A stretch of DNA of 64,000 nt. Origin: PoT sp049331405. GTDB lineage: Bacteria; Planctomycetota; Planctomycetia; Isosphaerales; Isosphaeraceae. Position numbers and translations under genes: made by a program. The stretch lies in NCBI RefSeq assembly GCF_049331405.1, contig NZ_CP186274.1:992001-1056000 (forward strand), read 5' to 3'. The notes under the pieces were generated by a model. It saw only the letters and a list, made by a program, of their open reading frames with translations, ran no database searches and was not told where the DNA came from. Positions 14,709 to 21,466 of the stretch are shown one piece after another (position 1 is the first letter of the stretch; the number at the start of each line of letters is the position of its first letter).

Positions 14709-15335
14709 ATGGCCGAGAATCAGACCAGCAAGCATCCCGTGTTCGACCTGCTCCCGCCGATCTTCCGCGACTGCGTCGACGAGGAGCACCACCGGTATAG
14801 CCTGGAACTGCCGTTCGAGATGGATGGGCATATCTATGCGACGGACGGCCGCATCATGGTCCGGGTCGCCGCGACGAAGGAGGTGTGCGACGCGCTACCG
14901 TCACCCGACGACAGGAAGTTCCCGAAGCATGTCGCAGACCTCTTCGTCGGCCGCGATCGCTGGGAGACCGAGCCGGTTCCAACCCCGACGCTCGACGGCC
15001 TGGACCGATGCCCACACTGCGAGGGGACCGGCCTTCAGACCTGCCCCTGCTGCCAACGCCACGGTGCGATCTGCTCGGATTGCCATGGCACCAAGGTCGA
15101 CCTCGACAAGCACTCGTCCGTAGCTGTCGCGGAGGGCGTTTCACTCAATCCGATATACCTGGGGATTCTCCTCAAGCACCAGGTCGAACTCTTCGTCCCC
15201 CGGCCGCCGTTCTCGGATGAGATCGAGGTGGTCGGTGCCGTCCGGCCGGTTCGCTTCGAGGTCGAGCCCGGCGTCGAAGGGCTGCTGATGCCCATGTGCA
15301 AGCCCAAGGCCTCTCGCCCCAGCGAGGTGGCCTGA
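14709..15335 (+). CDS. Sliding-clamp-like (DnaN-fold) protein with a DnaJ-type zinc finger
   Basis: The 208-residue protein has two short blocks that resemble beta-clamp signatures. ATDGRIMVRV (residues 44-53) matches the clamp ATDGHRLA block, and PVRFEV followed by GLLMPM (residues 180-196) matches the clamp C-terminal PVxF...LMPM block. Between them (residues 101-125) is a CPHCEGTG...CPCC...CSDCHGT finger of the DnaJ type, which is not part of normal clamps. It could be a reduced phage clamp or a clamp-like decoy acting with the helicase and primase. The clamp fold is inferred from motifs, not shown by a search. The stop overlaps the next start (TGATG). Confidence 0.55.
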   Translation: MAENQTSKHPVFDLLPPIFRDCVDEEHHRYSLELPFEMDGHIYATDGRIMVRVAATKEVCDALPSPDDRKFPKHVADLFVGRDRWETEPVPTPTLDGLDRCPHCEGTGLQTCPCCQRHGAICSDCHGTKVDLDKHSSVAVAEGVSLNPIYLGILLKHQVELFVPRPPFSDEIEVVGAVRPVRFEVEPGVEGLLMPMCKPKASRPSEVA

Positions 15336-15703
15336 TGGCGACGATCGCGATCCACGTCGAGTCGCAGCCGACCGAGGAGCTGGCGAAGCTCCTGTTCGTC
15401 GCCCGGCCCGGCTTCCGCCCGACATTGCTGGCCATCAAGGGCGGCATGACGGCCGAGGCCTATGCGCGGAGCAGCCATTTCGACCTCGACCGCATGGAGT
15501 TCGGCGAGGCGTGGGTCGAGCCCCAGGGGGAGCTGGGCCTGTTCGTCTGGGAGGGGACGTTCGGCGAGGCCCCGTGGAAAGACGACGACACCGGCGACGA
15601 GGGGATCGACCGGGACTGGGAGGGGACGTGGCGACCAGCGACCAGGGCCGACCTGGCGATGTTCGGGTTCCCGATGCCCGAGGAGCAAGGGGTAAAAGCG
15701 TGA
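15335..15703 (+). CDS. Hypothetical acidic protein, 122 residues
   Basis: The start overlaps the clamp-like gene's stop as TGATG, and its own stop overlaps the next start as GTGA. The protein is acidic in the second half (KDDDTGDEGIDRDWEG). There is no membrane segment or known motif. Function unknown. Confidence 0.6.
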   Translation: MATIAIHVESQPTEELAKLLFVARPGFRPTLLAIKGGMTAEAYARSSHFDLDRMEFGEAWVEPQGELGLFVWEGTFGEAPWKDDDTGDEGIDRDWEGTWRPATRADLAMFGFPMPEEQGVKA

Positions 15704-16218
15704 CAATCTCCACCATGCCTCCTCTCCGCTTCTCGGAGGCCGACATCGACGCGGCCAACCGATCGTGGGGCTGCAATTGCGGGCCCGCCGCGCTCTCCGC
15801 ATGCGTCGGCTTCACGCTCGATGAGGTTCGCCCTCATCTCGGCGACTTCGAGCGTCGCGGCTATATGAATGCCGCGATGATGCAGGCGGCCGTCGGCCAC
15901 GCCGGTTTCTGCATCAAGCCCGCCAGGCCTGGTTGGGCTTGGCCAGAACACGGGCTCGCGCGGATCCAGTTCGGAGGCCCCTGGACCCAGCCTGGGGCCA
16001 ATCCGAAATGGGCGTCTGTCCATACCCACTGGGTCGCGAGCAAGCGGCCGAGTGCGGGCATCGAGGGTGCCTGGGTCTATGACGTGAATGGCGGGTGGAT
16101 AACCTTCGAAGATTGGGTTAACGACTTACTGCCCCTCTTGGGCAAGTCGGATAAGAGGGCGGACGGGACATGGTCTTTAACTCATATCTGGGAGATCCGC
16201 AGGGGGCGATCGAGATGA
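15700..16218 (+). CDS. Papain-like cysteine-protease-fold protein (C39-like pattern)
   Basis: The 172-residue protein carries a CNCGPAALSA block (Cys27 as likely nucleophile), HTHWV (His108 or His110) and VYDVNGGW (Asp128/Asn130). These are the Cys, His and Asn/Asp positions of papain/C39-type enzymes. Similar proteins are found in phage genomes without a known substrate. GTG at 15700 was preferred over ATG at 15715 because AAGGGG lies 7 nt upstream and it forms the usual GTGA overlap. A role in maturation of a phage protein or in host interference is possible. The fold is inferred from motif order. Confidence 0.55.
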   Translation: MTISTMPPLRFSEADIDAANRSWGCNCGPAALSACVGFTLDEVRPHLGDFERRGYMNAAMMQAAVGHAGFCIKPARPGWAWPEHGLARIQFGGPWTQPGANPKWASVHTHWVASKRPSAGIEGAWVYDVNGGWITFEDWVNDLLPLLGKSDKRADGTWSLTHIWEIRRGRSR

Positions 16219-16646
16219 GCAATCTCCTGACGGTCATGTTCTGCTGCAACGACCCGGACAACGGCATGTTCTCGCACCGCATCGACGGCCTCGACATCTC
16301 GGGCCTGATCCAACTTGAAGGGCCGTTCGACATAGTCGAGGACGAGGACGGCAATGAGGACCTGGTGGGCGGGACCGAGTTCGAGACCGAGGCGGGGAGC
16401 GTCATCGTCGCCCGGGAGAAATTCCCGATCCTCGGCTACCGTCAGTGGGTCGGCAACTGGTGCTGGGACGCGGCGGGGATGGAGGTCGCCGCAGTCGTCT
16501 CGCTCCTGAACCACCTCAAGCGGCTCGGTTGGACCTGCATGGTTGCCGAGTCGAACCTCTTCGAGCGATGGCGAGTCGAGGGCGATATCACGGCGGAGGA
16601 GTTCGCCGCGAGCATCGAGGCGGCTCATCCTGAGGAGCTAGTGTGA
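16215..16646 (+). CDS. Hypothetical protein, 143 residues
   Basis: ATGA overlap with the preceding gene; its stop region overlaps the next start. The protein is acidic with a Trp-rich middle (RQWVGNWCWDAAGMEVAAVV). No signal peptide, no membrane helix, no recognised motif. Function unknown. Confidence 0.65.
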   Translation: MSNLLTVMFCCNDPDNGMFSHRIDGLDISGLIQLEGPFDIVEDEDGNEDLVGGTEFETEAGSVIVAREKFPILGYRQWVGNWCWDAAGMEVAAVVSLLNHLKRLGWTCMVAESNLFERWRVEGDITAEEFAASIEAAHPEELV

Positions 16647-17071
16647 TGGCAAAAGTGTTGCTTCGCCGGTCCCAGCAGGAGTTGCTCCCGAGTTCGCGAA
16701 TGCAAGCCACGATTGACCAGGCGAATACCTTGGTTGCTTCTGAGCCGGCCGACCTCAAGAGTCAGCTGCTTGGTGAATTGGCTAGCGAACTCGATCGGGT
16801 CCGACGTGTTGCGAGCGAGGCTATTGGTGACGCTCGAGGCAAGCTCGGGCTGGTCCGCTTGATCATCTCGGATCCCAAAGCGGCTTTAGAGAAGGTGAAA
16901 GCCTTGGAGCCGGGGAACACGTCGGATGATGCCATGATGATCGACCTCATGAACATGGTCACGAACTCGGCGGCGAAGATAAAAACGAATCGGATGCTGG
17001 CACGAGAGCTTCGAACCCTGAGAGGGCAGGTCAGCGTGATCGTCACCGACGACGACGGCGAGGCCGACTGA
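16646..17071 (+). CDS. Hypothetical helical protein, 141 residues
   Basis: Starts at ATG 16646 (a GTG directly before it at 16643 is also possible and would overlap the previous stop). The protein is mostly helical with Leu/Ala heptad-like stretches and a short acidic tail (DDDGEAD). Codon use is clearly less GC-rich than its neighbours, which suggests a separate origin. No family recognised. Confidence 0.65.
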   Translation: MAKVLLRRSQQELLPSSRMQATIDQANTLVASEPADLKSQLLGELASELDRVRRVASEAIGDARGKLGLVRLIISDPKAALEKVKALEPGNTSDDAMMIDLMNMVTNSAAKIKTNRMLARELRTLRGQVSVIVTDDDGEAD

Positions 17072-17072
17072 C

Positions 17073-17510
17073 ATGGCGAACCGCGTCACCGCCAGGCAGC
17101 TCCGCGAGTGGGGGTTCGGCGAACTGGCCGAGCAGGCCCGGGCGAAGAACCCCCGCACCAAGGCCGTCGACCACGAGGGGATGAACCGGACCGAGCGTGC
17201 CTACGCCGACCACCTGGCCGCGCTCAAGCTCTGCGGCGAGATCCGGGACTGGAGTTTCGAGCCATTCAAGTTCCGCATCGCCGGCAAGACGTTCCTGACG
17301 CCCGACTTCCTCGTCAGCATGCCCAACTGGTCGGTCCAGATCCACGACGTGAAGGGGCACCTGGAGGACGACGCGGCGGTGAAGATCAAGGCGGTCGCCG
17401 ACCGGCACCCGTGGTTCAAGTTCTGGCTCGTCTTCCGCGAGGGGGCCGGGTGGGTCTATCGGCCGGTGACGCGGAAGGGGATCGGGAAGAGGGGGGAGTG
17501 GGAGAGGTAA
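17073..17510 (+). CDS. DUF1064-family phage nuclease (PD-(D/E)XK type)
   Basis: The 145-residue protein shows the DUF1064 pattern: NRTERAYADHL (about residue 38), a strand block with LTPDFLVS (PDF, catalytic Asp) and IHDVKGHLEDDAAVKIK (Asp-x-Lys, completing the PD-(D/E)XK site). DUF1064 proteins are phage-encoded and thought to be structure-specific nucleases, replacing RusA-like resolvases. Its stop overlaps the next start as TAATG. Fold confident; substrate inferred. Confidence 0.82.
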   Translation: MANRVTARQLREWGFGELAEQARAKNPRTKAVDHEGMNRTERAYADHLAALKLCGEIRDWSFEPFKFRIAGKTFLTPDFLVSMPNWSVQIHDVKGHLEDDAAVKIKAVADRHPWFKFWLVFREGAGWVYRPVTRKGIGKRGEWER

Positions 17511-18334
17511 TGGCTACCGCACCAGCTATCAAAATATGGAGCACTCACGAAGTGCGAGTTGCCCTCCGGCAGCGATACAGCCTCCCCGAGTTCGCAATGC
17601 TCGAGGAGGTCGGCGACGGGACGGGTGGGCACAAGAGCCGCTCGGCCGACGCGATCGCCATGTGCTGCTATCCGAGCCGAGGCCTCGAGCTCACCGGGTT
17701 CGAGATCAAGGTTTCTCGCTCGGATTGGCTGCGAGAGCTCGCCGACCCCTCGAAGGCCGAGGCGGTCTGCCGCTACTGCGATCGCTGGTACATCGTCGCG
17801 GGTTCGCCTGACCTGGTGAAGGCGGAAGAGCTGCCGGCGACGTGGGGATTGCTCGCCCCGAAGGCCGGCAAGCTCGCCATCATCAGGCAGGCCCCGAAGC
17901 TCCAGCCGATCGAATGGCCCCGGCATTTCATCGCGTCGATCCTCCGCACGGCGGCCGAGGGCGGCACCTCCGAGAGGACGATCCGCGAGGCCGAGGGGCG
18001 GGCGGCTGCGAATGCGACCGCCCGTTGCGAGGAGATCGTTCGCAATCGGTATGAGGGCGAGATCGCAGGCCTCAAGTTCAATTACGAAAAGCTCCAGTCT
18101 GAGGTGGCCGCCTTCACGAAGGCGAGCGGTATCCCAATCCAGTCGCACTATTCCCCGGGTTCCAAGGTCGGCGAGGCGGTCTCGTTCGTGATGCGAGGCG
18201 GGTTGCGTCATGCAGGCCAGGAGATGGCCAGTCTCGAGCAGGCAGCGAAGAGCGTCCTGCGAAGCATCGATTCATATCGGCAACTCATGGCGACGAGTGG
18301 TTTCGAATCATGGGAATCGGGGGCAGGCATTTGA
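17510..18334 (+). CDS. MmcB-like PD-(D/E)XK protein with helical C terminus
   Basis: The 274-residue protein has a nuclease-like block typical of MmcB-type DNA-repair proteins: GFEIKVSRSDWLRELADP (about residues 62-80, with the E-x-K pair) followed by CDRWYIVAG. The second half (about residues 150-274) is helical and probably coiled-coil. It is coupled to the DUF1064 gene by TAATG. Together they would give two nucleases in tandem next to a Rad50-like ATPase gene further upstream. Fold is fairly sure, activity unknown. Confidence 0.72.
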   Translation: MATAPAIKIWSTHEVRVALRQRYSLPEFAMLEEVGDGTGGHKSRSADAIAMCCYPSRGLELTGFEIKVSRSDWLRELADPSKAEAVCRYCDRWYIVAGSPDLVKAEELPATWGLLAPKAGKLAIIRQAPKLQPIEWPRHFIASILRTAAEGGTSERTIREAEGRAAANATARCEEIVRNRYEGEIAGLKFNYEKLQSEVAAFTKASGIPIQSHYSPGSKVGEAVSFVMRGGLRHAGQEMASLEQAAKSVLRSIDSYRQLMATSGFESWESGAGI

Positions 18335-18347
18335 GGGAGGGTTTGAG

Positions 18348-18650
18348 ATGGCCAAGTATCTGAGGGTGACGTTCAGCGACAACACGGTCTGGGACGTCCC
18401 GATCGAGGTCATAGCGCGTAGCCGGGCCGAGCACTACGCCGACGAGTTCGGCAACGACGTCGAGCGGTCCTACCGGGAGGACTCGCTTCCATTGCTCGAG
18501 GCGAGCGACAGCGAGGTCTACGAGTGGGCCATCAACAACATGAACTGGTCGGACATGAAGGCCGCCGCGATCCAGCAGCCGAGCAAGCCGCTGGTGGTGG
18601 ACTACGAAGAGGAGTGGACGAGCTGCGATACGAAGGTGGTGACGCGATGA
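18348..18650 (+). CDS. Hypothetical protein, 100 residues
   Basis: The start at 18348 follows GGGAGGG. The protein has a beta-rich N terminus (YLRVTFSDNTVWDVP) and acidic helices after it; the block is seen in phage hypothetical proteins, but I know no function. Its stop overlaps the next start (ATGA). Confidence 0.65.
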   Translation: MAKYLRVTFSDNTVWDVPIEVIARSRAEHYADEFGNDVERSYREDSLPLLEASDSEVYEWAINNMNWSDMKAAAIQQPSKPLVVDYEEEWTSCDTKVVTR

Positions 18651-19186
18651 ACAAGGAAGAGCATCTGCTGGTATGCCTGATGGAGGAGTGTGCCGAGATC
18701 ATCGAGCTGTGCTCCCGGATCTCGGTGAGGGCCTCCAAGGCCCTCCGCTTCGGGGCGGACGAGGTGCAGCCCGAGCAGGACAGGACGAACGCCGAGCGGC
18801 TCGCCCTCGAGCTGGCCGACCTGAAGGCGGTCGCCGAGATGTTGATCGAGGCCGAGGTCATCCCGGCTTCCGCGGTCCCCGCGAAGCGGGTGAAAGTCGA
18901 GGCCTTCATGGAGTATGCCCGGCAGTGCGGTGCCCTGACCGGCGTGGAGTTGAAGCCCAAGCCGCCATACCGATGGAGGCGCGGGGACCGACTCCGATGC
19001 ACCATGGCCCACGATTCGTACTACGCCATCGATCGCCTGGAGAAGGGCGATGAATACACCTTCGATGAACTGGATCCGGCGCATCCCGGTTGGGCATTCG
19101 TCACGCACAAGGGCAGACGAGGGGTGGCCGTTCGCACCGACTATTCCGAGTGGATCGGAAGGGACGAGGGAGGGCAGCAGAAATGA
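18647..19186 (+). CDS. MazG-like nucleotide pyrophosphohydrolase fused to a C-terminal beta domain
   Basis: Residues about 5-90 match phage MazG-like proteins: EECAEIIELCSR (the metal-binding EExxE/D-type helix), a loop, and ALELADLKAVAEML (second acidic helix). MazG proteins hydrolyse nucleoside triphosphates or alarmones and may adjust nucleotide pools during phage growth. Residues about 105-179 form a beta-rich region with a GDRLRCT block, of unknown function. ATGA overlaps on both sides place it in the late part of the rightward operon. Confidence 0.7.
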   Translation: MNKEEHLLVCLMEECAEIIELCSRISVRASKALRFGADEVQPEQDRTNAERLALELADLKAVAEMLIEAEVIPASAVPAKRVKVEAFMEYARQCGALTGVELKPKPPYRWRRGDRLRCTMAHDSYYAIDRLEKGDEYTFDELDPAHPGWAFVTHKGRRGVAVRTDYSEWIGRDEGGQQK

Positions 19187-19500
19187 AGACGGCAGCAAAC
19201 CCCATCCTCTATCCCAAGCAAGCGGCCGAGAGGATGGGCCTCGCGCTCAGGGACCTCGTGGCGATCATCCGCCGCCATCGCTACGAGTTCACCGAGATCA
19301 AGCCAGGCGGCAAGCCCGGCGACCGGGGCCCGAGGCGGTGGGGCCTGACCGAGTCGCAGATCGCGGCCATCCAGAGCGGGCAGGCGAGGAAGTTCCTTCC
19401 GCCCGAGGAAGACACGCGGGTGACGCCGAGGCATTCCCCGCTCTCCCCGGACGGGAAGGCCCGCCTTCGCCCGAGGCTGCCGAAGCACTGCCGGGGTTGA
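19183..19500 (+). CDS. MerR/excisionase-like helix-turn-helix protein
   Basis: The 105-residue protein begins with a MerR-like winged-helix pattern (LYPKQAAERMGLALRDLVAIIRR region, residues about 8-32, followed by a basic wing with GPRRWGLTESQ). It has a Pro/Arg-rich tail. It is the last gene of the rightward run and lies directly opposite the integrase, which fits an excisionase (recombination directionality factor). The start overlaps the MazG-like stop. HTH likely; excisionase role inferred from position. Confidence 0.6.
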   Translation: MKTAANPILYPKQAAERMGLALRDLVAIIRRHRYEFTEIKPGGKPGDRGPRRWGLTESQIAAIQSGQARKFLPPEEDTRVTPRHSPLSPDGKARLRPRLPKHCRG

Positions 19501-19513
19501 CCACTCAACCCCG
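19492..19513. terminator. Bidirectional hairpin built from both stop codons
   Basis: CGGGGTTGA and TCAACCCCG form a perfect 9-bp stem with a 4-nt loop (CCAC). The TGA of the HTH gene is in the left arm and the complement of the integrase TGA is in the right arm. It separates the two convergent transcripts. Confidence 0.7.
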
Positions 19514-20770
19514 CGGTGCCCGCACCGCCAGTTTCTCGGCCGCCGCCTGCAGGTGCTTGTCGAGCAGGTGCTGGTAGTGCTTGGTGATCATCGCGACGCT
19601 CGTCCCCGTGAGCTCGGCGACGGTGGCAATGTCCACGCCGAGCATGATCATCGTCGAGATGCTGGTGTGCCTCCATCGGTAGTTCACCAGCTTGTCCGCG
19701 CCCTTATCCCTGATTGTGACCGCCGCACGCCGCCGCTCCCAGGGCCGCAATCGCGACTTGTCCCCTTCCACCTCTTTCTGCCAGGCTATGACCTCGGCCC
19801 GGACCTTCGCGATCCGCTTGCCGAGGAGACTGCCCGACTCCCAGGGCTTGATCCCTTTGGCTCCGCCTCGCCTGACGTCGCGGACGAATACCCAGGTCGC
19901 GTCCATCGGGCCCCTGTCCCGGAGCCTCCGGATCGCGCGGGTCAGCGAGGGCGTCAGGAAGATCGTCCGGCTCCTGCCGGTCGCCTTCCCCGCCTTCCAC
20001 CGCTCCGGGGGCAGGACCGCCTTGGCGGCGACGTGACCCTGCGACGTCTTCCAGCCCTTCCAGTTGATGTCGCCCCACTGGAGCCGGCACATCTCCTTCG
20101 GCCGGGCCCCGGTGTGGATCAGGCACCTCACCAGGAGCATGGTCTGGCGGTCGAGCCCATACCATGCGTTGCGGCCCAGAACCTCGGCCCGCCAGTAGCC
20201 CAGGAACGCGGCTGCCTCGGACCTCTCGGCATACCTCGCCGCGGCCCTGGGTATCACCGGCACTTCGAACCCCTTGACCGTGTTCGCCTCGAGATACTTC
20301 TGCCTGACCGCCCAGTTGTAGACCTTGTTGGCGGTGGCGAGGATGTTCCGCACGTAGACCGGGGAGAACCCCTTGAGCAGGGCCCGGCCATATGAGCTCA
20401 GGTCTTCGGCCGCGATCGAGGCCGCCGCCTGCCCGGCGAACTTGCCGATGAGGATGTTGGAATGGCAGAGCACCACATCATAGTTGGCCCGATCTATCCG
20501 CCCTTCGGCCACCTCCCCTTCGGCCCAGGCCATGTAGTTCTCGAAGAGCCAGTCGACCGTGATCGCGTTGGAATGCTGGGTCTTCGACCCTTGCTCCCGG
20601 AGTCGCTCCTTCTCCGACCTGAACCACTGCCAGGCGGCCTCCTCGTCCTTCGCCCCGATCGTGTCCGGGGCGAACCGCTCCGTCGCGCGGCCCTTGTCGT
20701 CGGCCGGCCCGATGTTGGCGAACCAGCGTCGTCGCTTCTCGTTCCACCTGGGTTTCGCGGTGCGAGGCAT
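19505..20770 (-). CDS. Tyrosine recombinase / phage integrase
   Basis: The 421-residue protein has an N-terminal arm-binding and SAM-like domain (residues about 1-170) and a catalytic domain. The active-site set reads Arg223 (HTGARPKEM), Arg367-His368 (NYRWRHTS) and Tyr399 (ITKHYQHL). The first His of the HxxR box is Tyr364 and the second His position is Thr390, a substitution pattern seen in related phage integrases. It would catalyse integration and excision of the element. Start at 20770 follows AGGAG. A promoter is found at 20809-20837. Confidence 0.93.
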   Translation of the reverse strand: MPRTAKPRWNEKRRRWFANIGPADDKGRATERFAPDTIGAKDEEAAWQWFRSEKERLREQGSKTQHSNAITVDWLFENYMAWAEGEVAEGRIDRANYDVVLCHSNILIGKFAGQAAASIAAEDLSSYGRALLKGFSPVYVRNILATANKVYNWAVRQKYLEANTVKGFEVPVIPRAAARYAERSEAAAFLGYWRAEVLGRNAWYGLDRQTMLLVRCLIHTGARPKEMCRLQWGDINWKGWKTSQGHVAAKAVLPPERWKAGKATGRSRTIFLTPSLTRAIRRLRDRGPMDATWVFVRDVRRGGAKGIKPWESGSLLGKRIAKVRAEVIAWQKEVEGDKSRLRPWERRRAAVTIRDKGADKLVNYRWRHTSISTMIMLGVDIATVAELTGTSVAMITKHYQHLLDKHLQAAAEKLAVRAPRG

Positions 20771-20808
20771 TCCGAGGGGCTCCTATAGGTGTTCTTTTGA
20801 GCATTGGA

Positions 20809-20837
20809 AGTGTACCCCCGTGAGCGTTATTCCGCAA
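20809..20837 (-). promoter_or_regulatory. Sigma-70-type promoter of the integrase gene
   Basis: On the minus strand TTGCGG and TACACT are separated by exactly 17 nt, with the integrase start 38 nt downstream of the -10 box. The tandem repeats at 20850-20887 lie just upstream of the -35 box, where a regulator or integrase could bind. Confidence 0.6.
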
Positions 20838-20849
20838 ATCCGCCTTCCT

Positions 20850-20887
20850 TAGAACGACACGTAGAACGGCATCGTAGAACGACACGG
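20850..20887. repeat. Three tandem 12-13 nt repeats (TAGAACGRCA type) beside the integrase promoter
   Basis: Units begin at 20850, 20862 and 20875 and share TAGAACG followed by R-CA; the first and third are identical over 12 bases. Repeats of this kind between an integrase promoter and the attachment region usually serve as arm-type integrase or excisionase sites, or as operators. Confidence 0.6.
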
Positions 20888-21009
20888 CCATCGAGGACGC
20901 CCGCAATCCATGTCCCCCAGGGTCCGCCTTCCCCCTTCAAAACAAGGGATAAGACGGATGGCCGCTTGGGCTCGGGCCGGGATTTATAGCCCTGAAGGCC
21001 AACTCCAAG

Positions 21010-21180
21010 GTGAAGTCGGCCATGCTCACCCTGGAGAAAGAAAAGCTGGGAGGCCTCAAAATTGGCCCCTCGACCGCCTTCGCCAATATGGTGAAGACGC
21101 TGGAGAAGGCGGAGCGCATGGTCCTCGCGAAGAAGGCGACGACCATCGGTTCTCGCAAGAAGGTCAAGCTGCGGAAGTGA
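21010..21180 (+). pseudogene. Short ORF, possible 3' remnant of a host gene at the attachment region
   Basis: The frame encodes a Lys-rich helical peptide of about 56 residues (51 from the ATG at 21022) with good codon use; sensible coding composition continues upstream to about 20983, but an in-frame TAA at 20950 blocks a longer gene. There is no ribosome site before the GTG at 21010 or the ATG at 21022. It looks like the tail of a gene whose front was separated by integration, or an intact small gene. The rest of 20891-21466 holds hairpins but no other gene. Confidence 0.35.
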
Positions 21181-21256
21181 TCGGTCAGCCTTGAGAGCAC
21201 GTCGGAGCCCCGCGACCCCGGGCCCGAGGACGACGATTGTCCGGGCAGGTCGCCCC

Positions 21257-21290
21257 GGCCGATTGCCCGCCACAACCGAGGCAATCGGCC
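21257..21290. terminator. Hairpin downstream of the short ORF
   Basis: Perfect 11-bp stem GGCCGATTGCC/GGCAATCGGCC with a 12-nt loop, 76 nt after the short ORF stop. No U-tract. Confidence 0.4.
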
Positions 21291-21394
21291 CGCGGATCGG
21301 CGGGCGATCCCGCTCAACGATCGCATGAGGATCGAGCCGGCAGCCTGGGAGGGATTGCCTGCGCGGAATAACTATGCTGTGATGTAAACATGTG

Positions 21395-21435
21395 AAACGC
21401 CCTCGGGGCAGGCCAGGGCTGCCCCGAGGGCGTTT
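21395..21435. terminator. Strong intrinsic terminator of the ThuA-type gene
   Basis: A perfect 16-bp stem (AAACGCCCTCGGGGCA and its complement) with a 9-nt loop lies 32 nt past the stop of the minus-strand gene at 21467. The A/T ends of the stem give U-rich transcripts in both directions. Confidence 0.85.
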
Positions 21436-21466
21436 GTGTTGGGACGGCGAAGGCTTGCTTCTCAGG

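Larger units (their letters stand above)
1..20990. mobile_element. Integrated phage-like or plasmid-like element, early/replication part (left end outside window)
   Basis: About 30 small, tightly packed rightward genes end at a convergent tyrosine recombinase (19505-20770, minus). The content is that of a replication and recombination module: sigma factor, SpoVG, UvrD-type helicase, SSB-like protein, primase-helicase, Rad50-like ATPase, Dam methylase, clamp-like protein, DUF1064 and other nucleases, MazG-like protein. The gene style (50-250 residues, ATGA overlaps) changes sharply to large secreted planctomycete proteins after about 21 kb. No capsid, portal, terminase or conjugation gene is visible, so phage versus plasmid cannot be decided. 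The right edge is placed between the integrase-proximal repeats and a small remnant ORF; the left edge is not seen. Confidence 0.85.

Noticed and set aside
19505..20770. Inactive integrase because two active-site His residues are replaced
   Set aside because: Tyr at the HxxR position and Thr at the second His position occur in related phage integrases that are presumed active; Arg223, Arg367, His368 and Tyr399 are present.
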